Source: Erysipelotrichaceae bacterium 66202529
GTDB lineage: Bacteria > Bacillota_I > Bacilli_A > Erysipelotrichales > Erysipelotrichaceae
Direction: 5' to 3'
Assembly: GCA_017161075.1 (NCBI GenBank)
Contig: CP046174.1
Span: 2,170,001 to 2,234,000 of the forward strand
DNA length: 64,000 nucleotides
Shown: positions 17,653-26,092 of the stretch, piece by piece
How positions within the stretch are numbered: the first letter of the stretch is position 1
Layout of the letters: each line of letters begins with the position of its first letter
The notes under the pieces: generated by a model
The model's input: only the letters and a program-made list of their open reading frames with translations
Told to the model about the DNA's origin: nothing
Databases searched by the model: none
Translations under genes and position numbers: made by a program

Positions 17653-18666
17653 ATGGAGAGAATTTTATCGAATGAATCGCAGAGTATGGACGAGGAGGCA
17701 TCCCTGCGTCCGCAGAGTCTGCGTGAATATATCGGGCAGCGACAACTGAAGGAGAATCTTTCAGTCTTTATCGAAGCAGCCAAGCAGCGCAATGAGGCGC
17801 TCGATCATGTCCTGTTATACGGGCCGCCCGGTCTGGGGAAAACGACGCTGTCGTATATTCTGGCAAATGAGATGGGCGGCAATATCAAGACGACGAGCGG
17901 GCCGTCCATCGAAAAGGGTGGTGATCTGGCTGCAATCCTGTCAACACTGGAGCCGGGAGATGTTTTGTTTATTGACGAAATACACCGTCTGCCCAAGCAG
18001 GTTGAGGAAATTCTGTATCCTGCCATGGAGGATTACTGCATAGATATCGTAGTGGGAAAGGACAGTGCGACAACCAGAAGCATTCGCTTAGAGCTGCCTC
18101 CCTTTACCCTTGTCGGTGCTACCACACGCGCCGGAGATCTTACTGCACCGCTGCGGGACCGCTTCGGTATTGTCTCCCAGCTTGAATTTTACGAGCTGCA
18201 GGAGCTGCAGCAGATCATTTCCAGAACCTCCCGCGTCATGGATACGGAAATCGAGGAGGAGGCTGTATTGGAAATCGCCCTGCGCTCCCGTGGTACCCCG
18301 CGTATTGCGAATCGACTGTTTCGCCGGGTGCGGGATTTTGCGACGGTTATGAATGACGGTATCATCAGTAAGCAGATTGCGGAAATGGCCCTTGATAAAT
18401 TAAAGGTCGACCATCTTGGCTTAGATAATGTCGACCATAAGTATCTGAAGGGAATCATTGAACGCTTTCGCGGAGGGCCGGTTGGCCTGGAAGCGCTGGC
18501 CAGCAGCATCGGTGAAGAAACGATGACGCTGGAGGATGTGTATGAGCCATATCTTTTACAGATCGGCTTTATCAACCGTACACCGCGCGGACGTGTGGTA
18601 ACCGAGAAGGCCTACCGCCATCTCGGCTACGACCTGCGAGAAGGGCTGTTTCTGCATACGGAATGA
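17653..18666 (+). CDS. ruvB: Holliday junction helicase RuvB
   Basis: 337 residues, AAA+ ATPase. Walker [12 protein letters not shown] and Walker [11 protein letters not shown] are present, as are sensor 1 [19 protein letters not shown] with the arginine finger, and the C-terminal winged helix ending [19 protein letters not shown]. It drives branch migration with RuvA. Its stop codon abuts the stop codon of a convergent minus-strand gene, leaving no room for a terminator of its own. Confidence 0.97.
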   Translation: MERILSNESQSMDEEASLRPQSLREYIGQRQLKENLSVFIEAAKQRNEALDHVLLYGPPGLGKTTLSYILANEMGGNIKTTSGPSIEKGGDLAAILSTLEPGDVLFIDEIHRLPKQVEEILYPAMEDYCIDIVVGKDSATTRSIRLELPPFTLVGATTRAGDLTAPLRDRFGIVSQLEFYELQELQQIISRTSRVMDTEIEEEAVLEIALRSRGTPRIANRLFRRVRDFATVMNDGIISKQIAEMALDKLKVDHLGLDNVDHKYLKGIIERFRGGPVGLEALASSIGEETMTLEDVYEPYLLQIGFINRTPRGRVVTEKAYRHLGYDLREGLFLHTE

Positions 18667-19020
18667 TTATCCCTTATGGGTGCGGGAGAAGGCAAGCAGC
18701 GTTGCGATACAATAAATCAGTGCCTTGCTTGCATTTTCCAGCAGAACGGTAAGTGAAAAGCCGGATAGCACCAGAGACAGTACAAAGAAGAATACAGCAA
18801 CAGGAAGCGCATGAAACAGCGCTTTTTTATTTACGCCGATTCCCAGCAGCACACCGCCTGCACCATAGGCTAATATACCGCCAATCCAGTTCGCGATGTG
18901 AAAAACAGAGGTCGATACTGCATGAAAATAGTATAAAGCTGCAAATACAAGAGAGAATAACAATGTGAGCGCAAGCAGTACGGCTATGGAGCGCACATAG
19001 GTCTGTAGTTTTGATTTCAT
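18667..19020 (-). CDS. TIGR04086 family membrane protein (YrzE-like)
   Basis: 117 residues with four hydrophobic helices (VLLALTLLFSLVFAALYYF, WIGGILAYGAGGVLLGIG, VAVFFFVLSLVLSG, ALIYCIATLLAF). The short length, the AxGxGGxxxGxxxxKK-like centre (YGAGGVLLGIGVNKKALFH) and location between ruvAB and a YrbG-like gene match B. subtilis YrzE. Function unknown. It reads against ruvB, while Bacillus yrzE is co-directional with its neighbours, so a local inversion is inferred. Confidence 0.75.
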   Translation of the reverse strand: MKSKLQTYVRSIAVLLALTLLFSLVFAALYYFHAVSTSVFHIANWIGGILAYGAGGVLLGIGVNKKALFHALPVAVFFFVLSLVLSGFSLTVLLENASKALIYCIATLLAFSRTHKG

Positions 19021-19083
19021 AAGAAGTCACCTCAGTCTACTGTATGAAATCCACGTACAAACTATGCAGGAAAGGATGGTTTA

Positions 19084-19746
19084 ATGCAGGAATATATCAA
19101 CCTGATGGTCAAGTGCTTTATCGTTTACTTTGTTATTATATTTGCACTGCGGGTCATGGGAAAGCGGGAAGTGGGGGAGCTGTCGGTTTTTGACATCGTT
19201 ATTTATCTGGTTATGAGTGAACTGCTGGCAATCTCGATTACGGATGCGCATGAGAGCATTTTGAAATCTCTGGTGCCGATTTTCACACTGGCGTTTTTAC
19301 AGATTGTGATTTCATGGATTCTTTTGAAAAGTAAAAAGACACGCGATGTATTTGATGGAAAAAATGCCATTCTGATTCATAACGGGCATATCAATCAGAA
19401 AATTATGAAAAAGGAGCGCTATAATATCGATGATCTGATGTCTCAGATTCGCAGTAAGGATTTGTGCTCTCCCGATGAGGTTGCCTTTGCGGTACTGGAA
19501 AATAACGGGCAGCTTTCCATTTTGCCGAAAAATAAATGCAAGGTTAAGCATCCCGATCCGCTGATCAGTGACGGGACGATCAATACCAAGGCATTGCAGG
19601 ATCTTTCACGCGATGAGCAGTGGCTGAAAAACGCCCTGAAAAGCGAGGGCGTGGAGAGTGTGGATGATGTGTTTTTATGTCTGTATCAGAATAACGGCAT
19701 GTTTGTTATCAAAAAGGAAATGAATTCCAGGGATACGTTTTTCTAG
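19084..19746 (+). CDS. DUF421 (YetF/YrbG-like) membrane protein
   Basis: 220 residues. Three N-terminal hydrophobic helices include ALRVMGKREVGELSVFDIVI, the signature of the DUF421 family (R-x-M-G-K-R-x-x-x-x-L). A cytoplasmic C-terminal domain follows with FDGKNAILIHNGHINQKIMKKE and DDLMSQIRSKDL, the YetF-type alpha/beta domain. In Bacillus the paralogue YrbG sits beside spoVB, as here. YetF-type proteins act at the spore or cell membrane, with unclear chemistry. The stop shares four bases (CTAG) with the stop of the convergent spoVB-like gene. Confidence 0.85.
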   Translation: MQEYINLMVKCFIVYFVIIFALRVMGKREVGELSVFDIVIYLVMSELLAISITDAHESILKSLVPIFTLAFLQIVISWILLKSKKTRDVFDGKNAILIHNGHINQKIMKKERYNIDDLMSQIRSKDLCSPDEVAFAVLENNGQLSILPKNKCKVKHPDPLISDGTINTKALQDLSRDEQWLKNALKSEGVESVDDVFLCLYQNNGMFVIKKEMNSRDTFF

Positions 19747-21038
19747 TGATTGCGAAAGGCGTACAGCAGGCGTATGGCATGCATGATGGTGGTGATGAGC
19801 ATGCCGGCAGTCAATGCGATCGGCAACGATGCCTCCATGAATCCTCTGGTAAGAAATAGTACACATAAAATCCGTACCAGTGATCCGCTCAGTGTATCGG
19901 ATACGGTCTGCTTACTGAGTGAAAGCGCGTGCAGCATGCTGGATAACGGCGGCTGCAGGGAATACAGGGCAAAGGGAATTGCCAGCTGCTTCAGCAGCAA
20001 TGCGCCGTGTGTATTGTGATAAAACAGATACAAAAGCTGTTCGGGGAACAGATAGCAGATTGCACTGCAGCCAAGCCCTACCAGAAAGCAGCAGCCGATA
20101 ATCATGGTGAACAGGCGCCGGGCATGGTCGTAATAGCCTCTGGTATAGGAATACGTAAAGGATGGCAGCAGAAAATTACTCAAGGTTACCGTGATAAAGC
20201 TTGGCATCGTGATGATGGGTAACACATAGCCGTTCAATTGGCCATAGGCAGCTACCATGGTGGCGGAAGCAGCTGTCCCCAGTCCCAGCACCATGACGAT
20301 CGGCTCTAAAAAATAGGTGAGGGAGCCGATCAGCCGACTGCCGGTCATCGGAATGGATACCATGAGCACCTCATCAAACTGTGCACGGTTTAAATCGGTA
20401 AACAGACGGGGAATCCTGGAAAGGGTTCTTTTTTTTCGGCGCAGGGAAAGCAGCATATATAAGGCACTGCAGGCTTCTCCCACACTTACGGACAGCATTG
20501 CGATACGGGCCATGGCGATGGCATCGGTATAGGGATGCAGATAAAATACGATAAATAGAAATGCAATCCGGCTGGATTCCTCAAACAGCTGTGAGGAGGT
20601 TGCCTGGATATGATGCTGCAGACCGAATAAATAGCCCTTTAAAATGCCGGACAAAGACACCAGTGGAATGAGGGGGATGATGGCGTACAGCACCGGCAGG
20701 ATTTCCTTCTGCTTGAGTATATACTGAGCGAGAAAGGGAAGCACCAGCAAAAAGGCAAGGATGATGACGACATTGTTCAACAGGGATAAAATCACACTGG
20801 CCTTTAGCGGCTGATGCGGATGCTCGCTCTGTGCGATAACCTTGGATAAGGCTCCCGGGATCCCCATCTGTGCCAGGGTGATGAAAAAGACCATGGTCGG
20901 TGCAGCAAGGGTATAATAGTTCATGCCGGCAGGGCTCAGGGTTCTGGCGAGCATGATGCGCACGATGAAGGATAGCGCCTTGGCGATGATGGAGACAATC
21001 ACCAGTAGCAGGGTTGAACGCAGTACGGTTTTCTTCAA
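19743..21038 (-). CDS. SpoVB-like MOP superfamily lipid flippase
   Basis: About 431 residues with some 12-14 membrane helices. The N-terminus (STLLLVIVSIIAKALSFIVR, LSPAGMNYYTLAAP) and ALSKVIAQSEH are those of SpoVB/MurJ-like polysaccharide flippases; SpoVB helps cortex peptidoglycan synthesis. The neighbourhood (YrbG-like, comN, secDF) is that of Bacillus spoVB. TTG at 21038 is preferred: GGAG lies eight bases upstream. The alternative GTG at 21047 would leave no space for a ribosome binding site. Paralogues involved in vegetative wall synthesis exist, so the sporulation role is inferred. Confidence 0.8.
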   Translation of the reverse strand: MKKTVLRSTLLLVIVSIIAKALSFIVRIMLARTLSPAGMNYYTLAAPTMVFFITLAQMGIPGALSKVIAQSEHPHQPLKASVILSLLNNVVIILAFLLVLPFLAQYILKQKEILPVLYAIIPLIPLVSLSGILKGYLFGLQHHIQATSSQLFEESSRIAFLFIVFYLHPYTDAIAMARIAMLSVSVGEACSALYMLLSLRRKKRTLSRIPRLFTDLNRAQFDEVLMVSIPMTGSRLIGSLTYFLEPIVMVLGLGTAASATMVAAYGQLNGYVLPIITMPSFITVTLSNFLLPSFTYSYTRGYYDHARRLFTMIIGCCFLVGLGCSAICYLFPEQLLYLFYHNTHGALLLKQLAIPFALYSLQPPLSSMLHALSLSKQTVSDTLSGSLVRILCVLFLTRGFMEASLPIALTAGMLITTIMHAIRLLYAFRNH

Positions 21039-21132
21039 ATAAATCACTCCAATCCAGCTTGCAGATCATGAAAAAAATTGGCGATGTAATGATTTTCAGA
21101 AACAAAGTGCAGATGCCGTATAAAAAAATACA

Positions 21133-21161
21133 TTGCTTTCATTCATAATTGAAGCTATAAT
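21133..21161 (+). promoter_or_regulatory. Sigma-A promoter of comN-secDF
   Basis: TTGCTT (21133-21138), 17 bases, perfect TATAAT (21156-21161), 27 bases before the comN start. Confidence 0.75.
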
Positions 21162-21188
21162 AATGTTTATGATATTAAGGAGGAGCTT

Positions 21189-21479
21189 ATGAGTGGTCAA
21201 AGTGAAATCGAAGATAAATACATAAAACTTGCTATTGCTTTGAAAACAAATCAGTTGAAACGAGAAGAACTCTCTTCCTTGACATATCAGCATGTAGAAA
21301 GCTCGTTGCAGGAGCACTGGCGTTTCCGTAAGCCGGCCAGTATCCATGAGGCGGTGGAGGATATCCAGCAGCTTAGTGCAAGTGATGTGGTTGCCTATCT
21401 GTCAGCACAGGCAGTGATTCTGGGCTCCCGCATGAACCTCAACGACTTTGATGATTTATTTGGAGGAGATAAACAATGA
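21189..21479 (+). CDS. comN: ComN-like post-transcriptional regulator
   Basis: 96 residues, soluble and helical. The size, the N-terminal helical IEDKYIKLAIALKTNQLKRE, the central YQHVESSLQEHWRFRKP and position directly before secDF match ComN (YrzD). In B. subtilis ComN modulates comE mRNA and interacts with DivIVA. The ATG follows AGGAGG. The end overlaps secDF by four bases (ATGA), implying translational coupling. The regulatory role in this organism is inferred from family and synteny. Confidence 0.75.
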   Translation: MSGQSEIEDKYIKLAIALKTNQLKREELSSLTYQHVESSLQEHWRFRKPASIHEAVEDIQQLSASDVVAYLSAQAVILGSRMNLNDFDDLFGGDKQ

Positions 21480-23767
21480 AGAAATCACGTCTCGTCGTCT
21501 TTGTGATATCCGTGTTGACCATATTGACACTGATCGTGACCTGTACCCCTTCTATTCGTAAGAATATGAAGCTGGGGCTGGATTTGCAGGGGGGCTTTGA
21601 AATCCTGTATGAAGTAAGTCCGCTGGAAGGCAAAAAGCTTCCTTCCATGACAGCCGTTGCGAAATCCGTGGAAAAGCGTGTCGATGTCCTGGGTGTCAAT
21701 GAACCGGAAATCACAGTGGAAGGCGACAACCGGATCCGTGTACAGCTTGCCGGTGTAAAAAATGCGGATCAGGCAAGAAGAGTCATTTCATCCACGGCCA
21801 ATCTGACATTCCGTGATGTAAACGACAATCTGTTAATGGATTCCACCGTTTTGCAGGAGGGCGGAGCAAGCGTCATGTATGACAATTACGGGAAACCGAT
21901 TGTCAGCCTGAAGCTGTCTGACCAGAAAAAGTTTTATGAGGTAACACAGAAGGTTTCCCAGATGGGAAGCGGCAATAATCTGATGGTAGCCTGGCTGGAT
22001 TTCGATGCAAATACCGATTCCTACGCCAAGGAAAAAAATTCGGAAAATCCGAAATTTATATCTGCTGCGACGGTCAGTGAGGGAATCAATTCCACCAGTG
22101 CCCAGATCAGCGGAAGCTTTACCAAGGAGGAAGCAACCGAGCTGAAGGATTTGATCAACTCCGGTTCGCTGCCGGTAAAAATGAGTGAGAAATACAGCAA
22201 TGCGGTAACTGCCGATTACGGTATCAATGCCTTCAGTGAGACGATGCTGGCAGGCGGTATCGGTATCGCGCTCATCATGCTGTTTATGATTTTGTATTAT
22301 CGTCTGCCGGGATTGATTTCCGCAGTTACACTGGCAACGTATGTCTTTATCGTATTTTTGATTTACAATGCCATGGGTGCGGTATTCACGCTGTCAGGTA
22401 TTGCAGCCCTGGTGCTTGGCGTCGGAATGGCGGCCGATTCCAATATTCTGACATTTGAGCGCATCAAGGATGCTTTGTATTCGGGAAGAAGTGTGAAAAC
22501 GGCGTTCTATGAGGGAAGCTCAAAATCCTTCATCACCATTTTCGATGCACAGGTGACAACCTTTATCTGTGCCCTGATCTTATACATGATGGGAACCGGA
22601 AGTGTCAAGGGCTTTGCGACGATGCTGATCGTATCTACGATTTCCACCATCGTACTGATTGTCTTTGTGACTAAGTTTTTACTGTCCCTGCTTGTAAAAA
22701 GCGGCCTGCTGAACGATAAGCTGAGCTGGTTCGGTGTTAAAAAGAATCAGGTTCCGGATGTGAGCAAGGGACAGGAGCGCTTCTATTTTGGATTCTTTAA
22801 GAATTTTGATTTTGTCAAGAATGCAAAATATTTCATCATCGCTTCCGTAACCGTGCTTGCCATCGGTGTTGGCTGTATGACGTTCCAGGGTGTCAAGGGC
22901 AATGGTATTTTAAACTGGGGAATTGACTTCACCAGTGGTACCAAGCTGACAGTGCAAAGTGATAAGGCTATCTCCAAGGATCAGCTCAATGATCAGCTAA
23001 AGAGCTTAGGTATCAATGCCAGCAGCATTAAAATCAATGGAGAAAAGGATAATATCGCCAATGTCTTTGTGAAGGATGCCATTGATGAGAATGCGATGGA
23101 TAAGGTCAAGGACAGTCTGAAGAAAACGTATCAGCATGATGTCAATGACAACGTGGTAACACCAATCATCGGACAGGAGCTGGTGCGCAGTGCGATTCTG
23201 ATTTCCATTCTGGCATGGATTGGTGTCCTAATTTATATATCCATCCGATTCAAATGGGATTATGCCGTCAGCGGTATTGTCGGCTTGATTCATGATGTCT
23301 TCTTTGTACTGGCGGCCTGCGCCATCTTCCGTCTGGAGGTCAATACGGAAATCATCGCCGTATTACTGACGGTTATCGGTTATTCCATCAATAACTCGAT
23401 CGTTGTTTTTGACCGTATCCGTGATGAGATGAAGGGACGCAAGCTTGCGACTACAACAAAAGAGGATTACCGTGCAATTATCAATGAGGCGCTGCAGAGA
23501 ACGGCAACCAGATCCATTCTCTCCACGCTGACGACGATTCTGCCGGTTGTATGCCTGCTGTTCTTCGGAAGCAGTGCAATTCGTGTATTCTGTCTGGCAC
23601 TGTTTATCGGTATTGCCTGCGGTGCAGGAAGCTCGCTGTTTGTTGCGGCACAGCTCTGGTATCAGATTCGCATCCATGAGAATCCGAAAAAGCATGTGAA
23701 GAAGAAGCACAAAAAGAAAAAGAACGAGCTGGAGGAAATGATCATTCCAGGAATGAACGATTATTAA
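21476..23767 (+). CDS. secDF: SecDF fused protein translocase subunit
   Basis: 763 residues, SecD and SecF in one chain as in Bacillus. SecD half: TM1, KLGLDLQGGFEILYEV, first periplasmic domain, then a helix bundle with LVLGVGMAADSNILTFERIKD (residues about 305-325). SecF half: WGIDFTSGTKLTVQ, then NNSIVVFDRIRDEM (near 640). The conserved Asp residues of these RND-like cores carry proton flow that helps pull exported proteins from SecYEG. The C-terminal tail is Lys-rich (HVKKKHKKKKNE). It overlaps comN and is followed by a terminator. Confidence 0.96.
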   Translation: MKKSRLVVFVISVLTILTLIVTCTPSIRKNMKLGLDLQGGFEILYEVSPLEGKKLPSMTAVAKSVEKRVDVLGVNEPEITVEGDNRIRVQLAGVKNADQARRVISSTANLTFRDVNDNLLMDSTVLQEGGASVMYDNYGKPIVSLKLSDQKKFYEVTQKVSQMGSGNNLMVAWLDFDANTDSYAKEKNSENPKFISAATVSEGINSTSAQISGSFTKEEATELKDLINSGSLPVKMSEKYSNAVTADYGINAFSETMLAGGIGIALIMLFMILYYRLPGLISAVTLATYVFIVFLIYNAMGAVFTLSGIAALVLGVGMAADSNILTFERIKDALYSGRSVKTAFYEGSSKSFITIFDAQVTTFICALILYMMGTGSVKGFATMLIVSTISTIVLIVFVTKFLLSLLVKSGLLNDKLSWFGVKKNQVPDVSKGQERFYFGFFKNFDFVKNAKYFIIASVTVLAIGVGCMTFQGVKGNGILNWGIDFTSGTKLTVQSDKAISKDQLNDQLKSLGINASSIKINGEKDNIANVFVKDAIDENAMDKVKDSLKKTYQHDVNDNVVTPIIGQELVRSAILISILAWIGVLIYISIRFKWDYAVSGIVGLIHDVFFVLAACAIFRLEVNTEIIAVLLTVIGYSINNSIVVFDRIRDEMKGRKLATTTKEDYRAIINEALQRTATRSILSTLTTILPVVCLLFFGSSAIRVFCLALFIGIACGAGSSLFVAAQLWYQIRIHENPKKHVKKKHKKKKNELEEMIIPGMNDY

Positions 23768-23771
23768 ACAC

Positions 23772-23805
23772 AGAGGTATCTGCATATGCGGATGCCTCTT
23801 TTCTT
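23772..23805 (+). terminator. Intrinsic terminator after secDF
   Basis: A 12-bp stem with three G-U pairs (23772-23783 with 23788-23799), ATAT loop, then TTTCTTG. Confidence 0.8.
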
Positions 23806-23860
23806 GCATTGTTAAGGCAAAAAGAGGGAAAGTATGGTATGATATTCAGCGGTGATAAAC

Positions 23861-25468
23861 ATGCAGATAAAAAAATTACAGAGCGAACGCTCAAAACAGA
23901 TACAGGATACATTTCAGCTGACCTCGCTGTGTGCCAGAGTGCTGGCAGCGAAGGAGCTTACAGATGAACAGATCACAGAGCTTTTAAAAAAACCGCAGCT
24001 GGCGGATCCCTTTTCCGCCAAAGGAATGCAGGAGGTCGCACAGCGGATTTATCAGGCGAGGCAGAATAAGGAGCAGGTAATGGTGTGCGGAGATTATGAT
24101 GCGGACGGCATCTGTTCCACGGCGATACTGGTGGATGCCCTGCGCCGTTATGGCATTCAGGCGGGGTTTTATATACCCAATCGTTTTGCGGAGGGCTATG
24201 GTCTGCAGAAGCACACGGTACAGCAGGCACATGAAAAGGGCTACCGCCTGCTGATTACAGTGGATAACGGTGTCAAGGCTTTGGATGCCCTACAGGAGGC
24301 GAAAAACAGAGGGGTGGATGTAATCGTTACCGACCATCATTCCATGGATGAGGAATTTCCCTGTTTGTATCTGCTGCATCCCGTCTGTATGGGAGAGCAG
24401 TTTGAAACGCTCTCGGGTGCCGGGGTCGCATTAGAGCTGTCGCGTGCTCTTTTAGGTGAGGTGAAGGAGCATGTCGTACTGGCCTGTGTAGCTGCCATTG
24501 CTGATGTGATGCCGCTGCGTAAGGAAACAAGAGCAATCGTACAGCTTGGACTTCAGTATTTGCGACAGGGTGTCTGTCAGCCGATTCAGCTGCTGGCCAA
24601 TGACCGCTATCCAAAATGGGATGAAACATTGATTGCCTTTCAGATCGTACCAAAGCTGAACACGACCGGACGGCTTGCCGATCTTGCAAATGCCAACAAC
24701 ACCGTACGGTATCTGCTCAGTACAAAGCTGGAACAGATACAGCATATGGCAAAGCAGATTCGGGAATTGAATGATCGCCGTAAGACGATGAGCGATGACA
24801 TGGTAAAGGTGGCCCGGACGCTGGTACGCTCGGAATACCGGTTTCAACTGCTGTTTCATGATTCCTTCCATGAAGGTATGGCAGGCCTTGTGGCGGGTAA
24901 ACTGAGTGAGGAGCTGCAGCTGCCGGTTATGGTTGCGGCACAGCGGGAACAGATGTTCAAGGGAAGCATCCGCTCGCTTGATCTCCTTGATCTGACGACC
25001 TTTTTCAATGATCTGCGCCCTTCGCTTTCTGCCTATGGCGGGCACAGGGCGGCAGCCGGAATCGGCTTTCCGTATGAGAACAAGCAAATCATACAGGACT
25101 ATGTCAACACTCGTATGGAGCATATCCGCTTTCAGCAGGAGTCCTGCTATGAGGTAATCCCCATCCGTGTACAGGAGGCATCCCTGCAGGAGGTGGAAAG
25201 TCTTTCCGTACTTGCCCCTTTTGGCTGCGGCTTTGAAGAACCACTGTTTTATCTGGAGGAGGCGGCTGTCAAAAGCTGTCGGCTGTTAGGAAACGGGGAG
25301 CATGCAAAATGGACGCTGAATGACAGCTTTGAAGCGATGTATTTCCGCTGTGGAAGCACGTATGAGCGTCTGCACGAAAAAAACAATGTAAATTTTATTG
25401 GAAATCTGCGAATCAATTCCTTTATGGGAAGAAAAAAAGTGAATATTTTTGTAACAGAAGCGTTTTAG
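23861..25468 (+). CDS. recJ: Single-strand DNA exonuclease RecJ
   Basis: 535 residues. DHH-family motifs are intact: CGDYDADGICST (motif I, near residue 75), the Asp in LLITVDNGV (motif II), IVTDHHSM (motif III), and the DHHA1 glycine motif SAYGGHRAAAGIGF near 390, then an OB-like domain. It degrades single-stranded DNA 5'-3' in repair and recombination. The length is near E. coli RecJ (577) and lacks the long C-terminal part of Bacillus RecJ (786). ATG 23861 follows GCGGTGAT; the in-frame GTG 23852 lies inside that site. Confidence 0.93.
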   Translation: MQIKKLQSERSKQIQDTFQLTSLCARVLAAKELTDEQITELLKKPQLADPFSAKGMQEVAQRIYQARQNKEQVMVCGDYDADGICSTAILVDALRRYGIQAGFYIPNRFAEGYGLQKHTVQQAHEKGYRLLITVDNGVKALDALQEAKNRGVDVIVTDHHSMDEEFPCLYLLHPVCMGEQFETLSGAGVALELSRALLGEVKEHVVLACVAAIADVMPLRKETRAIVQLGLQYLRQGVCQPIQLLANDRYPKWDETLIAFQIVPKLNTTGRLADLANANNTVRYLLSTKLEQIQHMAKQIRELNDRRKTMSDDMVKVARTLVRSEYRFQLLFHDSFHEGMAGLVAGKLSEELQLPVMVAAQREQMFKGSIRSLDLLDLTTFFNDLRPSLSAYGGHRAAAGIGFPYENKQIIQDYVNTRMEHIRFQQESCYEVIPIRVQEASLQEVESLSVLAPFGCGFEEPLFYLEEAAVKSCRLLGNGEHAKWTLNDSFEAMYFRCGSTYERLHEKNNVNFIGNLRINSFMGRKKVNIFVTEAF

Positions 25469-25491
25469 TTAATGCTTTTTCAGAAAGAATT

Positions 25492-25500
25492 TGATATAAT
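25492..25500 (+). promoter_or_regulatory. Extended -10 promoter of apt
   Basis: TGATATAAT with only a weak -35, about 30 bases upstream of the apt start. Confidence 0.55.
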
Positions 25501-25530
25501 ACAGGCATAAGTGCTAGGAGGCAGACATAC

Positions 25531-26046
25531 ATGAATTTTAAAGATTATATAGCCAGCATTCCTGATTTTCCTCAGGAAGGGGTTTTGTTTCGCGATATAA
25601 CGCCGCTGATGGCAGATGGAAAGGCGTTCAAGGAGGCCTGCAATGAGGTCATTGCATTTGCTAAATCCGTAGGGGCGCAGGTCATCGTCGGGCCGGAATC
25701 CAGAGGCTTTATTTTTGGCTGTCCGGTTGCCTATGAGCTGGGAATCGGCTTTGTACCGGTAAGAAAGCCGGGCAAGCTGCCAAGAGAGACCGTTAGTGTG
25801 TCCTATGATCTGGAATACGGAAGCAATGAGCTGCATGTGCATAAGGACGGTATTAAAAAAGGGCAGAAGGTTCTCATCGTGGATGATCTGCTGGCGACCG
25901 GAGGTACAGTGGATGCGACGATTCAAATCGTGCAGGAGCTGGGCGGCGAGGTTGCCGGGTGTGCGTTTCTGATTGAGCTGGAGGGCTTACAGGGACGTGA
26001 GCATCTGAAGGATTTCAATGTATTCTCTTTAATGTCTTACGAATAA
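25531..26046 (+). CDS. apt: Adenine phosphoribosyltransferase
   Basis: 171 residues, the usual size. The PRPP-binding motif is [16 protein letters not shown] (near residues 113-128), and the N-terminus has [17 protein letters not shown] with [10 protein letters not shown], typical of Apt. It makes AMP from adenine and PRPP in purine salvage. The recJ-apt-relA order is conserved in Firmicutes. ATG follows AGGAGG. Confidence 0.96.
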   Translation: MNFKDYIASIPDFPQEGVLFRDITPLMADGKAFKEACNEVIAFAKSVGAQVIVGPESRGFIFGCPVAYELGIGFVPVRKPGKLPRETVSVSYDLEYGSNELHVHKDGIKKGQKVLIVDDLLATGGTVDATIQIVQELGGEVAGCAFLIELEGLQGREHLKDFNVFSLMSYE

Positions 26047-26052
26047 TGAAAA

Positions 26053-26075
26053 CAAAGGGGAGCTTCCCCTTTTCT
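26053..26075 (+). terminator. Hairpin between apt and relA
   Basis: Stem of 8 bp (AAAGGGGA with its complement), 3-base loop, then TTTTCTTG. It sits 18 bases before the relA start, so it may attenuate rather than fully stop transcription. Confidence 0.65.
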
Positions 26076-26092
26076 TGAATGCGGGTGATACT

